Assembly (NCBI GenBank): GCA_016795365.1 | Contig: JAEUHN010000004.1 | Span: 248,001 to 312,000 of the forward strand | Direction of reading: 5' to 3' | Origin: Verrucomicrobiaceae bacterium | GTDB lineage: Bacteria > Verrucomicrobiota > Verrucomicrobiia > Verrucomicrobiales > Verrucomicrobiaceae | DNA length: 64,000 nucleotides | Shown: positions 54,901 through 63,812 of the stretch, piece after piece | Numbering within the stretch: position 1 is the stretch's first letter | Layout of the letters: every line of letters begins with the position of its first letter | Made by a program: the position numbers and the translations under genes | Notes under the pieces: model-generated | Databases searched by the model: none | What the model saw: the letters and a program-made list of their open reading frames with translations, nothing else | Told to the model about the DNA's origin: nothing

Positions 54901-57900
54901 CCGCTGATGGTATAGTCCACCGTCACGTCCGAAGTCATCGGCGTGCTCAGAGACACGGCGATCGATTGTGTGCCGGCAGTCGCCTCAACGGCACTGCTCA
55001 AGGTTTGTGCAAAGCCGATATAGGGCAGCGCAGGACCCGTATCGTCGTCGTCGATCACATAGGTGAAGGTGCTGTTCGCACCCAGAATCGCATTCGCAGG
55101 GCTGCGCAGGACCACGGTGACGGACTCATTGGGCTCCGAGATCAGGTCATTGTTGATCGTCAGCATGATGTTCTTCGTCTGCTCCAGATCGTTAAACGTC
55201 AGTGTGCCCGTAGGCAGCGTGTAATCGACGCCAAAGCCGAACGCCGTCGTCACCGAGGTGCTGCGGGTGACAAACTCACTCATCGCGTTCGAGACCAGCC
55301 CGCAGTAGGCCGATAGAGATCGATAGTTGTTCATCTCACGAGCCATGATGCCGGCCTGCGCCGTGGTGGCACCACCGCTCTGCGTGAGCACCCGCGCCGC
55401 GATCGTGAAGTCGCCAGTGATGGTCTTGGCCACGAAATGACACTCATCTTCGGTGCTGCCGATCTGCTGGCCTGAGCCCACCACCGTATAGACTCCGCTG
55501 TTCAAGGAGTCGCTCCCTTGCGCGTTCACGTAGCCAATGGTGCGTCCGGTGAGCCCGCTCGCAGCGACTCCGTTGATCGTTACGTTATCAAAGGTCGCCG
55601 TGTGCAGCGAGCCATCAGACTTCGCACTCACGGCGAGACCTGCCTGCACATCCAAGCCCATGGGAATGGTCCGATTGGTGCTGGTTTGCACCCACGTCGT
55701 GCCATCGGGCGAAGACCAGCCACTGAACACATCGCCAGTGCGCTGAAGCTTGATCCAATAAGGGCGAACGTTGGTGAGAGTGCTGGTCGCGGATGCCGCA
55801 TTGCCAGTGGCAGGCAGACGATACGTCTGGCGTGCAACGGCCGTCTTCTCCATCAGCGTGCTCACATGAGAGACGTTGTTCGCGGTGGTCTGACGGATCG
55901 TCACACCGGCATTCGATGTATTGCTCCCACCCGAGATGCTGACCACCCGTGCGGTGACGGTGCAGTTCACTGAATTGGTGACCGCATACGAAACCAAGCA
56001 AGCGGTGTCCGTTGCCCCGTTGGTGCTCAAACCCGTGCCACCTGCAACGAGTGTAAACACTCCGCCCGCCTCACTGCTGGTGCTCGCAGGGTTGGTGGTG
56101 CCGATGCTGCCGAAGGTCGGCGTCAAACTGATCGTTGAACCCACATCCAGTCCTGTGATGCTCACATTGTCGAGAGTCGCAGTGCAACTCGTTCCCGATG
56201 CTGATGAGGCCGCCACAAGCCCGACGATGTAGGCGCTCGTGGTCGTCGTTGGCGAGCGTGTGCTGCTGAGGGTTGTCCAGGTGACCCCATCAACGGAGAT
56301 ATAGCTGGTGTGAACGGCGCCTGCACGCGTCACGCGAACCCAGTAAGGCAGGGCGATAGAAGCGTTCGCAGTCGCCGTCGATGCGCGAGATCCTGTATCG
56401 ACCACATACTCGACGCTCGTAGTCCCCGTCGATGGCGAGGCAAGTGTGACCGGCACCTCGACCGTTGTCGTGCTCTCGGGACCGGCCGCGCCAGTGGCGG
56501 AGAACTGAACGGTCTGCGCGCCTGTGTCGTTGTCGTCGAGGCAGATCGTGGCATCGAGAGTCTTCGAATAGCTGCCCGGCTCGGCATGGAACACGATGGT
56601 CTCTGTCCCTTCGAGCGCAGTGTCATTCAAACCGGTCTGGCTCAGGGTGAGATCGGCACCTGATGCACCAGCAGGAATGGTCAGCACGCCGGCTCGGGTG
56701 CCATAATCAAACGTGAGCGTGGCACTCGTCGTCACACTGAAATCCGCTGGCTGAGCTGTTCCTGGAGTGGCCGTGCCTTGCAGGGAGAAGTTCACGTCCA
56801 GCGCTGCCGCAGTCGATCCTGTTCGAGAGACATAGAATTTGAAAGGCGAAGTCGTGGCACCCTCAGTGATGCGCACGCCACCTCCCGAACTGATCTGCGC
56901 ATCTGCCCACACCGTCGGCTGATCATTGTCCCTCAGCCAGATGCTCGCACTTGAAGTGGGACCAAAGGTCGTCACGACGCTATTGGTGGTGATGCTGCAA
57001 ACAATGCTCTCGATGTCCTCAAGGTCAGTGTCGTTCACCGGCACCAGGGTGAGATCGACCGTGGCCGCGACAGCGCCAGAGGTAGCATTCATCACGATCG
57101 TGCCAGTGCCTGAGGCTGAATCATACGTGCTGCCTGCGGGAGAAGGGGGAAGGGTCACGGCGTAGTCAGCGACTCGTGTGGCCGTTCCTGTAAGGGCGAA
57201 AGGAATCGCCACTGTGCCGGAGCCCGATCCTTTCAAGGAGAAGCGAATGACACCCGAAGCCCCGCCCTCCACTGCCGTTGTGACGGCTGCCAGTTCAACA
57301 TACGGAACGTTTCCCGCACCATCATTGATCGTGATCGTCGCGGAGTTGTTGCTCCCAAGTTTGTAGTTCGTCGGACCAGCCCCGAGTTGCAGCAGCACCT
57401 GCTCAGGCGTCTCGCCAATGCCATCCCAGCGCGGCACGATGCTGATGCTTGCCGATGGCTTGCCCGCCGGAATTTGCAGGACTCCAGGCAACGGCTCGAA
57501 GTCCGCACCATTGAGCGCAGGAACTCCAGTGCTTGGATTGCCAGCGACGGAGTAGTAAACCGTCAAGGGCGAGCTAAGGTCTCCTGTCCGCGTGACCACA
57601 AAGGTCCCCGTGTTCGCCACGGCTCCGACGGCGCTCATGTCCACCTCTTGAGCCGTGGCATCCGTCGCGACCACGCTCACTACATTGGTGTCATCATCAA
57701 ACAAACTCACCGTCGCACTCGATGCGGTGGGACTGATCACATACGCAGCATTGGACGACAGTGTCACGCTAACGGTCTCCAAGGACTCCACGAGTGTGTC
57801 GGCGATCGGTGTGACGTTGATTGTGGCACTCGATGCTCCCGCCGGAATGCTCACACTGGTGCCGATCGACGTGTAATCCACCGCCGATGTCGCGGTCCCG

Positions 57901-60900
57901 CCCACGGCAAAATTGACCGTGAGTGCGTTGGTGGTCGCACCCGTTCGCGTCACGGTGAAAACGCCCGGCGAAGCAGTGCCTTCATCCGCTGTGTCCGTCG
58001 TGGCCTGCACGCGCACCTGAGGCAGAGTCGTGGTGTAAGGAGGCGAACCAGTCACGGTTTCGTTGTCTTCGATCACGATGGTCGCCGTTCCTGCATTAGG
58101 CGCGATCAGGTAACCAGATCCAGCACCGAGGGCGAAGATGACCGTTTCTGGACCTTCCACTGCCGTGTCTGCCGTCGGCGTGGTTAGAGCAATGTCGAGC
58201 GTGGCGCTGTCAGCCGGAATGGTGAAGGTGCTGAAGCCACCGGAACCAGAGGCGAGAGCGGGAGTCAATGTGTAGTCGCTGGTAGCTGAAGTTCCCGTCG
58301 CTGGATTCACGTTCACCACGAGAGGCAGACTCAAGTCCCCTGTGCGTGTGAGGCGAAAAGTGCCATTGTCCGTTCCACTGTTCTCGAGAGCCACGGCATC
58401 AGGTGCTGTGATGGAGACGATTGGCAATCCTTCGGCTTCGAAATTCGCCCCGGCAAAGTTGGGGCCGACGGTAATGCTATTGTTGAACAGCTCGCCAAAC
58501 GTGTAGCCATAAAGCGCAGGCGTCACGCTGTAGGTGTTCGCCGACAGATTGGCAATGGTGTAGTAGCCGTCTGAATCCGTGATCGTCGGGTTAACACCGT
58601 TGGCGGTGAGCAGCACGTTAGGCATGCCCACGCCGCCAGAGGTGATGCGTCCGCTGATGGTGTATTTGCTCCCACCGTTGCCCGTCGTGATCAGAATGGT
58701 GCGGGTGGCGCTGCCGCCCTTCATGTCACTCACAGTGCAGCTCACCACGTAACTGCCAGCGGTTGCCGAGAACGTGCGTGTGATCGTCGGTGAATTAGGT
58801 GACACCAGCTTCACCCCGGTATCACCCCAGTGCTGCCACTGATAAGCCAGTGTGTCGCCATCGGGATCAGTCGCATTCGCCGTAAAGGTGACCGTCGAAC
58901 TCACTGGCACCACCGTGGACGAAGCCGACAGGGTGAGCGTAGGAGCGTGATTGGAGCTGAAGTCCCCCATGTTGACCAGCACGTCCACATACTTGGGCGT
59001 GGTGCTGCTGACGCCCACCGTGGTGATGTAGATTCCCGCCTCGGTGTCGGCAAAGGTTTGCCCCAGGGCGATCGGTGCATCGTCCTTGTTATACGGTGAG
59101 CCCGGCGTGGTGTCGATGAGCTGGATGTTGCCACCACCACCACTCGAATACTTCCAGCCCAGGATCATGCCTTGATCCACCCACGGGCGCGTGGCGTTTC
59201 CCGTGTAAAGCTGACGCAGCTCTCCCCAGTAGGTATGTTGAGAATCCTTCGTGATGGTCAGCGCATAGCGATTGCGCGGATCGAGAATGGGCTGATCGAA
59301 GGCATGCAAACGATACAGCCCGCTCGAGGTGATGTTTTGCACGAAGTTCGACGGCATCCACTTCACCTGCACCTTCGCCGCCGCATTGTAGTGATCAGTT
59401 GGCACGCTGCCGCCCCCCATCACATCATAGCTGTCACCATACTCGGCATTGGCACCGGGACCGATGGCACTGGTGCCGGCAGTGTCCCAAAAGTTCGCAT
59501 GAGCCAGACCAAAGGCGTGGCCAATTTCATGCGCCGTCACGCCCACACTATCGCCATACACCCAGACCGTGCTCCCTCCACCCCAGCCGCCTGTGGGCCG
59601 AGCACCGCCGATCAGCCGCAGCACGGTCACATCGTAGTCATTGTAATCAAAGCCGATGCGCCGTGCCTCCTCGCGAGCGTGTGCCATCTCGAGCCCCAGG
59701 CCGTCGATATCACCGCCATTCGAACTGTCGCGCTGCACATACCAAGCTTCGTTCTTGGGCAGTCGGATTGGCGGTGTCACCGTCGTCAGCGTGGTTAGCT
59801 TGCCGAACGACGACTTGGAATAGTAGTCCGCCACGTTGCGCATGATCTCGTAGCACTTCGATTCGGTGGGCAGGTTGTTGTTCTGCACCTGGTCCTGGAA
59901 GCTCATCGGGATGTAGAGCACCTTCAGCTGCCCGATGGCAGGCGTCGGAGGCGCAGGCAGGGAGCCCGTCAGCGTCACCGGACCACCGGTGGCACCTTCC
60001 CCATACAGCAGCGTCTCTGTCAGCTGGGTCTTGTGATAGCCGCCGCAGAGGTAAATGATCTCATCGGGAGTCTCGACCACCGTCTCAGCCTGCTCGGGAG
60101 TCACCGGCTGATCCGCCTCCGAGGCGGCCAGCGTTTGCTTTCCCGAGATGGGGCAGTTCATCACCGCCGTCTTCGCACGGTCGGGAACTTCACCCACCTC
60201 CAAGACTCGAAGCGGCTCAGAGTTCACAGCGAACTCCCGATCAATCACGATCCCATTCAGCGGACGATCAGGCCACGGAAGCAGGTTCGGGTCAGGCTCG
60301 CCGGGCTTGGGCTTCAGCGGCAAATCGCCAGCCGGATACATGTTGAAGGCACCTTCATTACCGAGGGTGGCAATGCGGTGGGTGAGTGTCTTTCCCTGCA
60401 GCAGGACCTGCCCTGGCGGCGGCACGCCTTGGTAAACCATCACCGCGCCCCGCCGATTCACACGCCGCTCTAGCCATCCCAAGATGGCCGATGGAAGCTG
60501 CTGCCGCACCACCATGGGCACAGCGTTCTGAAGAGCCTCCCGGGGATTGTCCTTGATCAGCTCCTTCATTTGAGGGCGACGAGCCTCCGCCAGCTTGATG
60601 CCCTCCGGCACCAGTCGCTCCCGGTCCGCTCCCGACGCTGCGAGGTAGCGCTTCGACCACTGAGCGAAGGCCGCAATGGGTCCGCCGATGACTTCGTCCT
60701 TATCCTGCACTACCTCCTCTGAAGTGTGAATCACCTGTCGGCTGGAAACAGGAACCGTCGGATGACTAGGCTTTGTAGTCACATCAGGCGGGCAATAAAT
60801 ACAGGAAGACGCATCCGATGATAGGTCTCGACGCATTTGATGCCATCCCACCAAGACTGCGAAAACAGTAGCCACGACCAACAAAAAACGTGTGTGTGCA

Positions 60901-60911
60901 GCAAGGCGCAT
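51942..60911 (-). CDS. Giant secreted metzincin-type metalloprotease/adhesin with Calx-beta repeats
   Basis: 2989 residues with a signal/anchor at 7-24. A pro-region of about 330 residues precedes a metalloprotease domain with HEIGHAFGLAH (His-461, Glu-462, His-465, His-471) and a Met-turn-like YDVMGGG. Next come a PKD-like domain, a carboxypeptidase-regulatory-like domain (SGRITSGGVGMPNVLLTANG) and Calx-beta domains 1-5. Calx-beta 6 is split by about two concanavalin/DUF1349-like modules. Calx-beta 7-9, a PKD/REJ-like domain, two more such modules and another PKD-like domain follow, ending in DADGDGLVNLLEYAAG. No PEP-CTERM or LPXTG motif was seen. Calx-beta domains bind calcium and often form adhesins. 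Probably exported to the cell surface or medium. Confidence 0.9.
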   Translation of the reverse strand: MRLAAHTRFLLVVATVFAVLVGWHQMRRDLSSDASSCIYCPPDVTTKPSHPTVPVSSRQVIHTSEEVVQDKDEVIGGPIAAFAQWSKRYLAASGADRERLVPEGIKLAEARRPQMKELIKDNPREALQNAVPMVVRQQLPSAILGWLERRVNRRGAVMVYQGVPPPGQVLLQGKTLTHRIATLGNEGAFNMYPAGDLPLKPKPGEPDPNLLPWPDRPLNGIVIDREFAVNSEPLRVLEVGEVPDRAKTAVMNCPISGKQTLAASEADQPVTPEQAETVVETPDEIIYLCGGYHKTQLTETLLYGEGATGGPVTLTGSLPAPPTPAIGQLKVLYIPMSFQDQVQNNNLPTESKCYEIMRNVADYYSKSSFGKLTTLTTVTPPIRLPKNEAWYVQRDSSNGGDIDGLGLEMAHAREEARRIGFDYNDYDVTVLRLIGGARPTGGWGGGSTVWVYGDSVGVTAHEIGHAFGLAHANFWDTAGTSAIGPGANAEYGDSYDVMGGGSVPTDHYNAAAKVQVKWMPSNFVQNITSSGLYRLHAFDQPILDPRNRYALTITKDSQHTYWGELRQLYTGNATRPWVDQGMILGWKYSSGGGGNIQLIDTTPGSPYNKDDAPIALGQTFADTEAGIYITTVGVSSTTPKYVDVLVNMGDFSSNHAPTLTLSASSTVVPVSSTVTFTANATDPDGDTLAYQWQHWGDTGVKLVSPNSPTITRTFSATAGSYVVSCTVSDMKGGSATRTILITTGNGGSKYTISGRITSGGVGMPNVLLTANGVNPTITDSDGYYTIANLSANTYSVTPALYGYTFGELFNNSITVGPNFAGANFEAEGLPIVSITAPDAVALENSGTDNGTFRLTRTGDLSLPLVVNVNPATGTSATSDYTLTPALASGSGGFSTFTIPADSATLDIALTTPTADTAVEGPETVIFALGAGSGYLIAPNAGTATIVIEDNETVTGSPPYTTTLPQVRVQATTDTADEGTASPGVFTVTRTGATTNALTVNFAVGGTATSAVDYTSIGTSVSIPAGASSATINVTPIADTLVESLETVSVTLSSNAAYVISPTASSATVSLFDDDTNVVSVVATDATAQEVDMSAVGAVANTGTFVVTRTGDLSSPLTVYYSVAGNPSTGVPALNGADFEPLPGVLQIPAGKPSASISIVPRWDGIGETPEQVLLQLGAGPTNYKLGSNNSATITINDGAGNVPYVELAAVTTAVEGGASGVIRFSLKGSGSGTVAIPFALTGTATRVADYAVTLPPSPAGSTYDSASGTGTIVMNATSGAVAATVDLTLVPVNDTDLEDIESIVCSITTNSVVTTFGPTSSASIWLRDNDQPTVWADAQISSGGGVRITEGATTSPFKFYVSRTGSTAAALDVNFSLQGTATPGTAQPADFSVTTSATLTFDYGTRAGVLTIPAGASGADLTLSQTGLNDTALEGTETIVFHAEPGSYSKTLDATICLDDNDTGAQTVQFSATGAAGPESTTTVEVPVTLASPSTGTTSVEYVVDTGSRASTATANASIALPYWVRVTRAGAVHTSYISVDGVTWTTLSSTRSPTTTTSAYIVGLVAASSASGTSCTATLDNVSITGLDVGSTISLTPTFGSIGTTNPASTSSEAGGVFTLVAGGTGLSTNGATDTACLVSYAVTNSVNCTVTARVVSISGGSNTSNAGVTIRQTTANNVSHVSTLMEKTAVARQTYRLPATGNAASATSTLTNVRPYWIKLQRTGDVFSGWSSPDGTTWVQTSTNRTIPMGLDVQAGLAVSAKSDGSLHTATFDNVTINGVAASGLTGRTIGYVNAQGSDSLNSGVYTVVGSGQQIGSTEDECHFVAKTITGDFTIAARVLTQSGGATTAQAGIMAREMNNYRSLSAYCGLVSNAMSEFVTRSTSVTTAFGFGVDYTLPTGTLTFNDLEQTKNIMLTINNDLISEPNESVTVVLRSPANAILGANSTFTYVIDDDDTGPALPYIGFAQTLSSAVEATAGTQSIAVSLSTPMTSDVTVDYTISGTATGDVDFTLASGTLTLAPGDTVASIPLVVLDDSDVEPGETVVITLANPVGAALSTQSAHTFTITDDDLPVVSIVATDANAAEAGLDPGVFTVSRTGPTTNALIVSLARTGTAVSGTDFTAIATPLSLTIPAGSSSATVTVTPINDSTNEGNETVIETVSSNAAYVVGSPSTATVIIADDDRSTVTISATDPEASETPGNTATFTVTRTAPTTGTLSVAFTVSGSATSGSDFTALVSPLSFAANESSKTITVSPINDTASEGDETVLVQLSAGSYTLGGAGYDEIVIHDNDFAPTITIDSPSANGALVASGQGIVVSATATDDGLPAALVTTWSQVSGPGTATISTPNALSSNVTFSADGVYVLKFTASDTLFTVSDQVTVVVGSAVAATDWIAQDMSPTTQQRGQSARVGGSYVLTGMGAGYASVTNDGAHIMARQVTGDGSIVARLTTLGGPAATPLAGVTIRDSLNKSVNRAVLGYSGGALQFRTRTTVSTADTVVTQAGISLPIWVKLDRVSASNTITASYSADGSNWTAIGTPTVVSMINTTAELGVTATGNSSTAGQLCAATFDNITLTPAPSGPALVSEDFGTSPSTQATFAFDGTTYTVAATGSLDGSGAFYGWQYSGDLVVTAKLTDATSGALNALSGIEIRESMDNGAYAHLGRIPTGSFSGYIWRSVAGGSGGGVPSFTGKIRWMRLVRQGNSITAFHAADSGGVPGTWAQLGSPRTIIMSPNVLVGFAVDNAGGTAGVLNTAKFSNITVVPLNKAPVITAAVVGDVSPVSFDGTVTDDNFPLPVSLTSQWSQVGGPDTIVFGDASAADTSGSFTASGSYAVRLQASDSGVVSFRDLSFTAYSQPFAKWLDQNNVGNEANLLSEGNLDADGDGLVNLLEYAAGTNGTVRNTSPEVVELTSVSTEKYLRLSMPRNPAATDVLMSVEATSDPGDEASWSSVGLVTEVNTSNQLVVRDNVPVGPGVKRFMRVRLTPQ

Positions 60912-61002
60912 AGGATGATTTTCCCAAAAGTGTAGCGACTACACGATTGGAAAGCGATCCCCGTTAGAAAAAAGTGAAAGAAAGCCGCTCGTTCCTAAGC
61001 GC

Positions 61003-62619
61003 CTAGTCCTTCGACTTCCCCTTTCCTTTGCCTTTTCCCTTCCCTTTGGCACCGGCAGCAGGGTTGGCCTGCTTGCGAGAGACCTTTGGGGGAGGTGCGG
61101 TCGGATTCGTGTCTTTGAACTTCACCTGGAGGTCCTTCATCTGGGCGAGCAGCGATTCCTTGATGCTGGCGTAATCTGCATCAGCAATGACGGACTTCAT
61201 CTCGTTTGGGTCCTTGTTCAGATCGAACAGCTCCCACTCGTCGCTCTGGTAGTAGTGGATCAGCTTGTAGCCTGTCTCCGTGCGCACGCCATAATGGGGC
61301 GCGACGTGGTGAGGCTGCGGATACTCGTAGTAGTGATAGTAGTGCGCGGTGCGCCAGTCCTTCGGCTTCTCGCCTTTCAGGATCGGCAGAAAGCTACGTC
61401 CCTGCATGTCCTCGGGAATGGCCACGCCAGCGGCATCAAGGAAGGTCTCGGCGAAGTCCAGCGTGCTGACGAGATCCTTGTTCTCCGATCCAGCCTTCAC
61501 CACGCCCGGCCAGCGAACGAGCAGCGGCGTGTGCAGCGATTCCTCATACATCCAGCGCTTGTCGAACCAGCCATGCTCACCCAGGTAGAATCCTTGATCA
61601 CTGGAATAGACGACGATGGTGTTCTTCGCCAAGCCCGTCTCATCCAGCCAGGCGAGGACGCGACCCACATTCCGATCCACGCCCGCGACGGTGCTGAGAT
61701 AGTCCTTCATGTAGCGCTGGTATTTCCAGCGGACCAGATCCTTGCCCTGAAGGTTCGCCTTGCGGAAGGCAGCATCAATCGGGTTGTAGTGCGCATCCCA
61801 GAGGGCGCGCTGAGCATCGGTCATGCGGGCATACCAGCCCCCGCGCTTGGCACCCGAGCCTGGCTCATCGGCTTCACCAGGCTGCAACGGCATCTTCAAG
61901 TCCGAGTTCAGCGTCATGTGCTGATTAATGCCCATCTCGTGATTGCGAGCTGGCGAGGCACGGCCCTCGTAATCATCAAAAAGGTTGGGGGGCTCGGGGA
62001 TCGTTTCGTTGTCGTAGAGGCCGAGTTCCTGCGGGCCTGGCGACCACTCACGGTGCGGAGCCTTCTGCCAGTAGCAGAGCATGAAGGGCTTGCTCTGATC
62101 GCGCTCCTCCTTGAGCCACTTCATCGCTTTGTCTGTGATCACATCGCTCACGTAGCCTTCGATGTGCTCCTTGCCATTCTTCGTGATGAAGTCGGGATTG
62201 TAGTAGCTCCCCTGCCCTGGCAGCACCGCCCATTGATCGAAGCCCGTGGGATCACTTTCGAGATGCCACTTGCCGATGACGCACGTCTGGTAGCCCGCCT
62301 TTTGTAACAGCTTTGGGTAGGTCTGCTGCGTGTTGTCGAAGAACGACGAGTTGTCGGGGAAGCCGTTCACGTGGTTGTATTTGCCCGTCAGCACCGTGGC
62401 GCGGCTGGGACCGCAGATGGAGTTCGTCACCATGCAGTGGCGGAAGAGCATCCCCTCGCGGGCAATGCGATCGAGGTTCGGCGTCTTCGCGAATGAGGAT
62501 CCATAGGCCCCGATTCCCTTAAGCGCATGGTCATCGCTGAAGATGAAAAGGATGTTGGGCCGGTCAGCCGCCGAAGCGAACGAGACTATGGCGATCAAAA
62601 GCAAGGCGAGGCGTGTCAT
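61003..62619 (-). CDS. Sulfatase (canonical CGPSR active site)
   Basis: 538 residues from [20 protein letters not shown], a signal peptide; upstream in-frame ATGs (to 62817) would overlap the divergent gene. Active-site blocks: [36 protein letters not shown] (FGly Cys-69), [37 protein letters not shown]. The length and C-terminal blocks ([19 protein letters not shown]) suggest the N-sulfoglucosamine/heparan-type or alginate-like group. The last 25 residues are Gly/Lys repeats ([13 protein letters not shown]), possibly a polyanion-binding tail. The gene is divergent from the isomerase gene. Confidence 0.95.
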   Translation of the reverse strand: MTRLALLLIAIVSFASAADRPNILFIFSDDHALKGIGAYGSSFAKTPNLDRIAREGMLFRHCMVTNSICGPSRATVLTGKYNHVNGFPDNSSFFDNTQQTYPKLLQKAGYQTCVIGKWHLESDPTGFDQWAVLPGQGSYYNPDFITKNGKEHIEGYVSDVITDKAMKWLKEERDQSKPFMLCYWQKAPHREWSPGPQELGLYDNETIPEPPNLFDDYEGRASPARNHEMGINQHMTLNSDLKMPLQPGEADEPGSGAKRGGWYARMTDAQRALWDAHYNPIDAAFRKANLQGKDLVRWKYQRYMKDYLSTVAGVDRNVGRVLAWLDETGLAKNTIVVYSSDQGFYLGEHGWFDKRWMYEESLHTPLLVRWPGVVKAGSENKDLVSTLDFAETFLDAAGVAIPEDMQGRSFLPILKGEKPKDWRTAHYYHYYEYPQPHHVAPHYGVRTETGYKLIHYYQSDEWELFDLNKDPNEMKSVIADADYASIKESLLAQMKDLQVKFKDTNPTAPPPKVSRKQANPAAGAKGKGKGKGKGKSKD

Positions 62620-62731
62620 GGGCCGGAGAGAACGCAAGGATGTCCGCCACATTTCATTCACCCGAGAAATGCCCCGAAGCAGAACGCAACCTCTTGATTG
62701 GAGCCCTGTCGTTCGAGCGTTCTTGATCACC

Positions 62732-63643
62732 ATGTCCACCATCGACCGTCGCCAATTTCTCCGTCGTGCTAGCCTCGCCGCCGCTGCCACAGCCCTAAGC
62801 CCGACGGGTTCTCTCATCGCTGCATCCGATGTGCCGAACGCTCTGGTCGGCCGTCTCTACAAGACGCTCAAAGTCGGCATGATCAAAGGTGGCAGTTCAT
62901 TGACCGAGCGATTCAAGACAGCCAAGGCCGCAGGCTTCATGGGCGTGGAGCTCAACCTTCCCGGCGACAATGTGGAAGAGGCACGCAAGGCCATCACCGA
63001 GTCCGGACTGGTCGTCGATGGCAGCGTGTGCTCCTCCCATTGGTCCATCCGTCACACCAGCCCTGACGCAAACACACGGGCCAAGGCCTTGGAGAATCTG
63101 AAGCAAGTCCTGCGCGACACCCGGGCAGTGGGCGGGCACAGCGTTCTGCTGGTGGTAGGCAAGGGCGAGGATGGTCCCGAGAACGAGATCTGGGCGCGCT
63201 CCGTGGAGAACATCGCCAAAGCGGTCCCGCTCGCCGCCGAAGTGGGCGTGCAGATCGTGATCGAGAATGTATGGAACCAGTTCCTCTACGACCACAACGG
63301 AGGAGCCGATCAGAAGGCCGACAAGTTCGTGAAGTATGTCGATGAATTCCGCTCGCCCTGGGTGGGCATGCACTTCGACATCGGCAATCACTGGAAATAC
63401 GGCAGTATGGGCGACTGGATTCGCCAGCTAGGGCACCGCGTGCTGAAGCTTGATGTGAAAGGCTTCTCTCGCGCTCAAAACAAGTTCACCCCCATCGGCG
63501 AAGGCGACATCGACTACGCCGACGTGCGCAAGGCGCTCATCGAGATCAACTTCCACGGATGGCTCGCGGCGGAAGTCGCGGGTGGCGATCTCGCCGCCCT
63601 CACCAGCGTGGCCCAGCAGATGGACAAGGCGTTCGGACTCTAA
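62732..63643 (+). CDS. Tat-exported sugar phosphate isomerase/epimerase-like TIM-barrel protein
   Basis: 303 residues from [20 protein letters not shown], a Tat signal; the frame upstream to 62543 overlaps the sulfatase gene and is not used. The body is an AP-endonuclease-2-type TIM barrel: [33 protein letters not shown] (metal-ligand Glu), [15 protein letters not shown] (His/Asp), [26 protein letters not shown] in outline, and [12 protein letters not shown] (Glu). Proteins of this type epimerise or isomerise sugars; export suggests extracytoplasmic action with the adjacent divergent sulfatase. The stop abuts the MITE-like element. Confidence 0.88.
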   Translation: MSTIDRRQFLRRASLAAAATALSPTGSLIAASDVPNALVGRLYKTLKVGMIKGGSSLTERFKTAKAAGFMGVELNLPGDNVEEARKAITESGLVVDGSVCSSHWSIRHTSPDANTRAKALENLKQVLRDTRAVGGHSVLLVVGKGEDGPENEIWARSVENIAKAVPLAAEVGVQIVIENVWNQFLYDHNGGADQKADKFVKYVDEFRSPWVGMHFDIGNHWKYGSMGDWIRQLGHRVLKLDVKGFSRAQNKFTPIGEGDIDYADVRKALIEINFHGWLAAEVAGGDLAALTSVAQQMDKAFGL

Positions 63644-63806
63644 CAGGCTGCGGAAAAACGCATGAGTCGCATCTTCGGGCGGGGCAGCACGATCTGCTTC
63701 GTTCTTTGGTTTGCCGTTGTATCAAGGACAGCGGCTGCACCATCCGCCTCGCATCTGATGCCGCCTCGCTCCGAATTTGCTGACACAGCTGTTTTTCCGC
63801 AGCCTG
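63644..63806. mobile_element. MITE-like element with perfect 16-bp terminal inverted repeats
   Basis: CAGGCTGCGGAAAAAC at 63644-63659 is the exact reverse complement of 63791-63806. Total 163 bp with no credible ORF. The left end starts at the base after a TAA stop and the right end is 6 bp from the stop of the convergent gene. No clear target-site duplication could be identified in the flanks (CTCTAA versus CTGGCC). It is probably a non-autonomous element, or a large bidirectional stem-loop. Confidence 0.7.
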
Positions 63807-63812
63807 CTGGCC

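Noticed and set aside
53221-58187. Possible CRISPR or tandem repeat array
   Set aside because: The periodicity comes from degenerate Calx-beta domains of about 110 codons; there are no identical short repeats with unique spacers.
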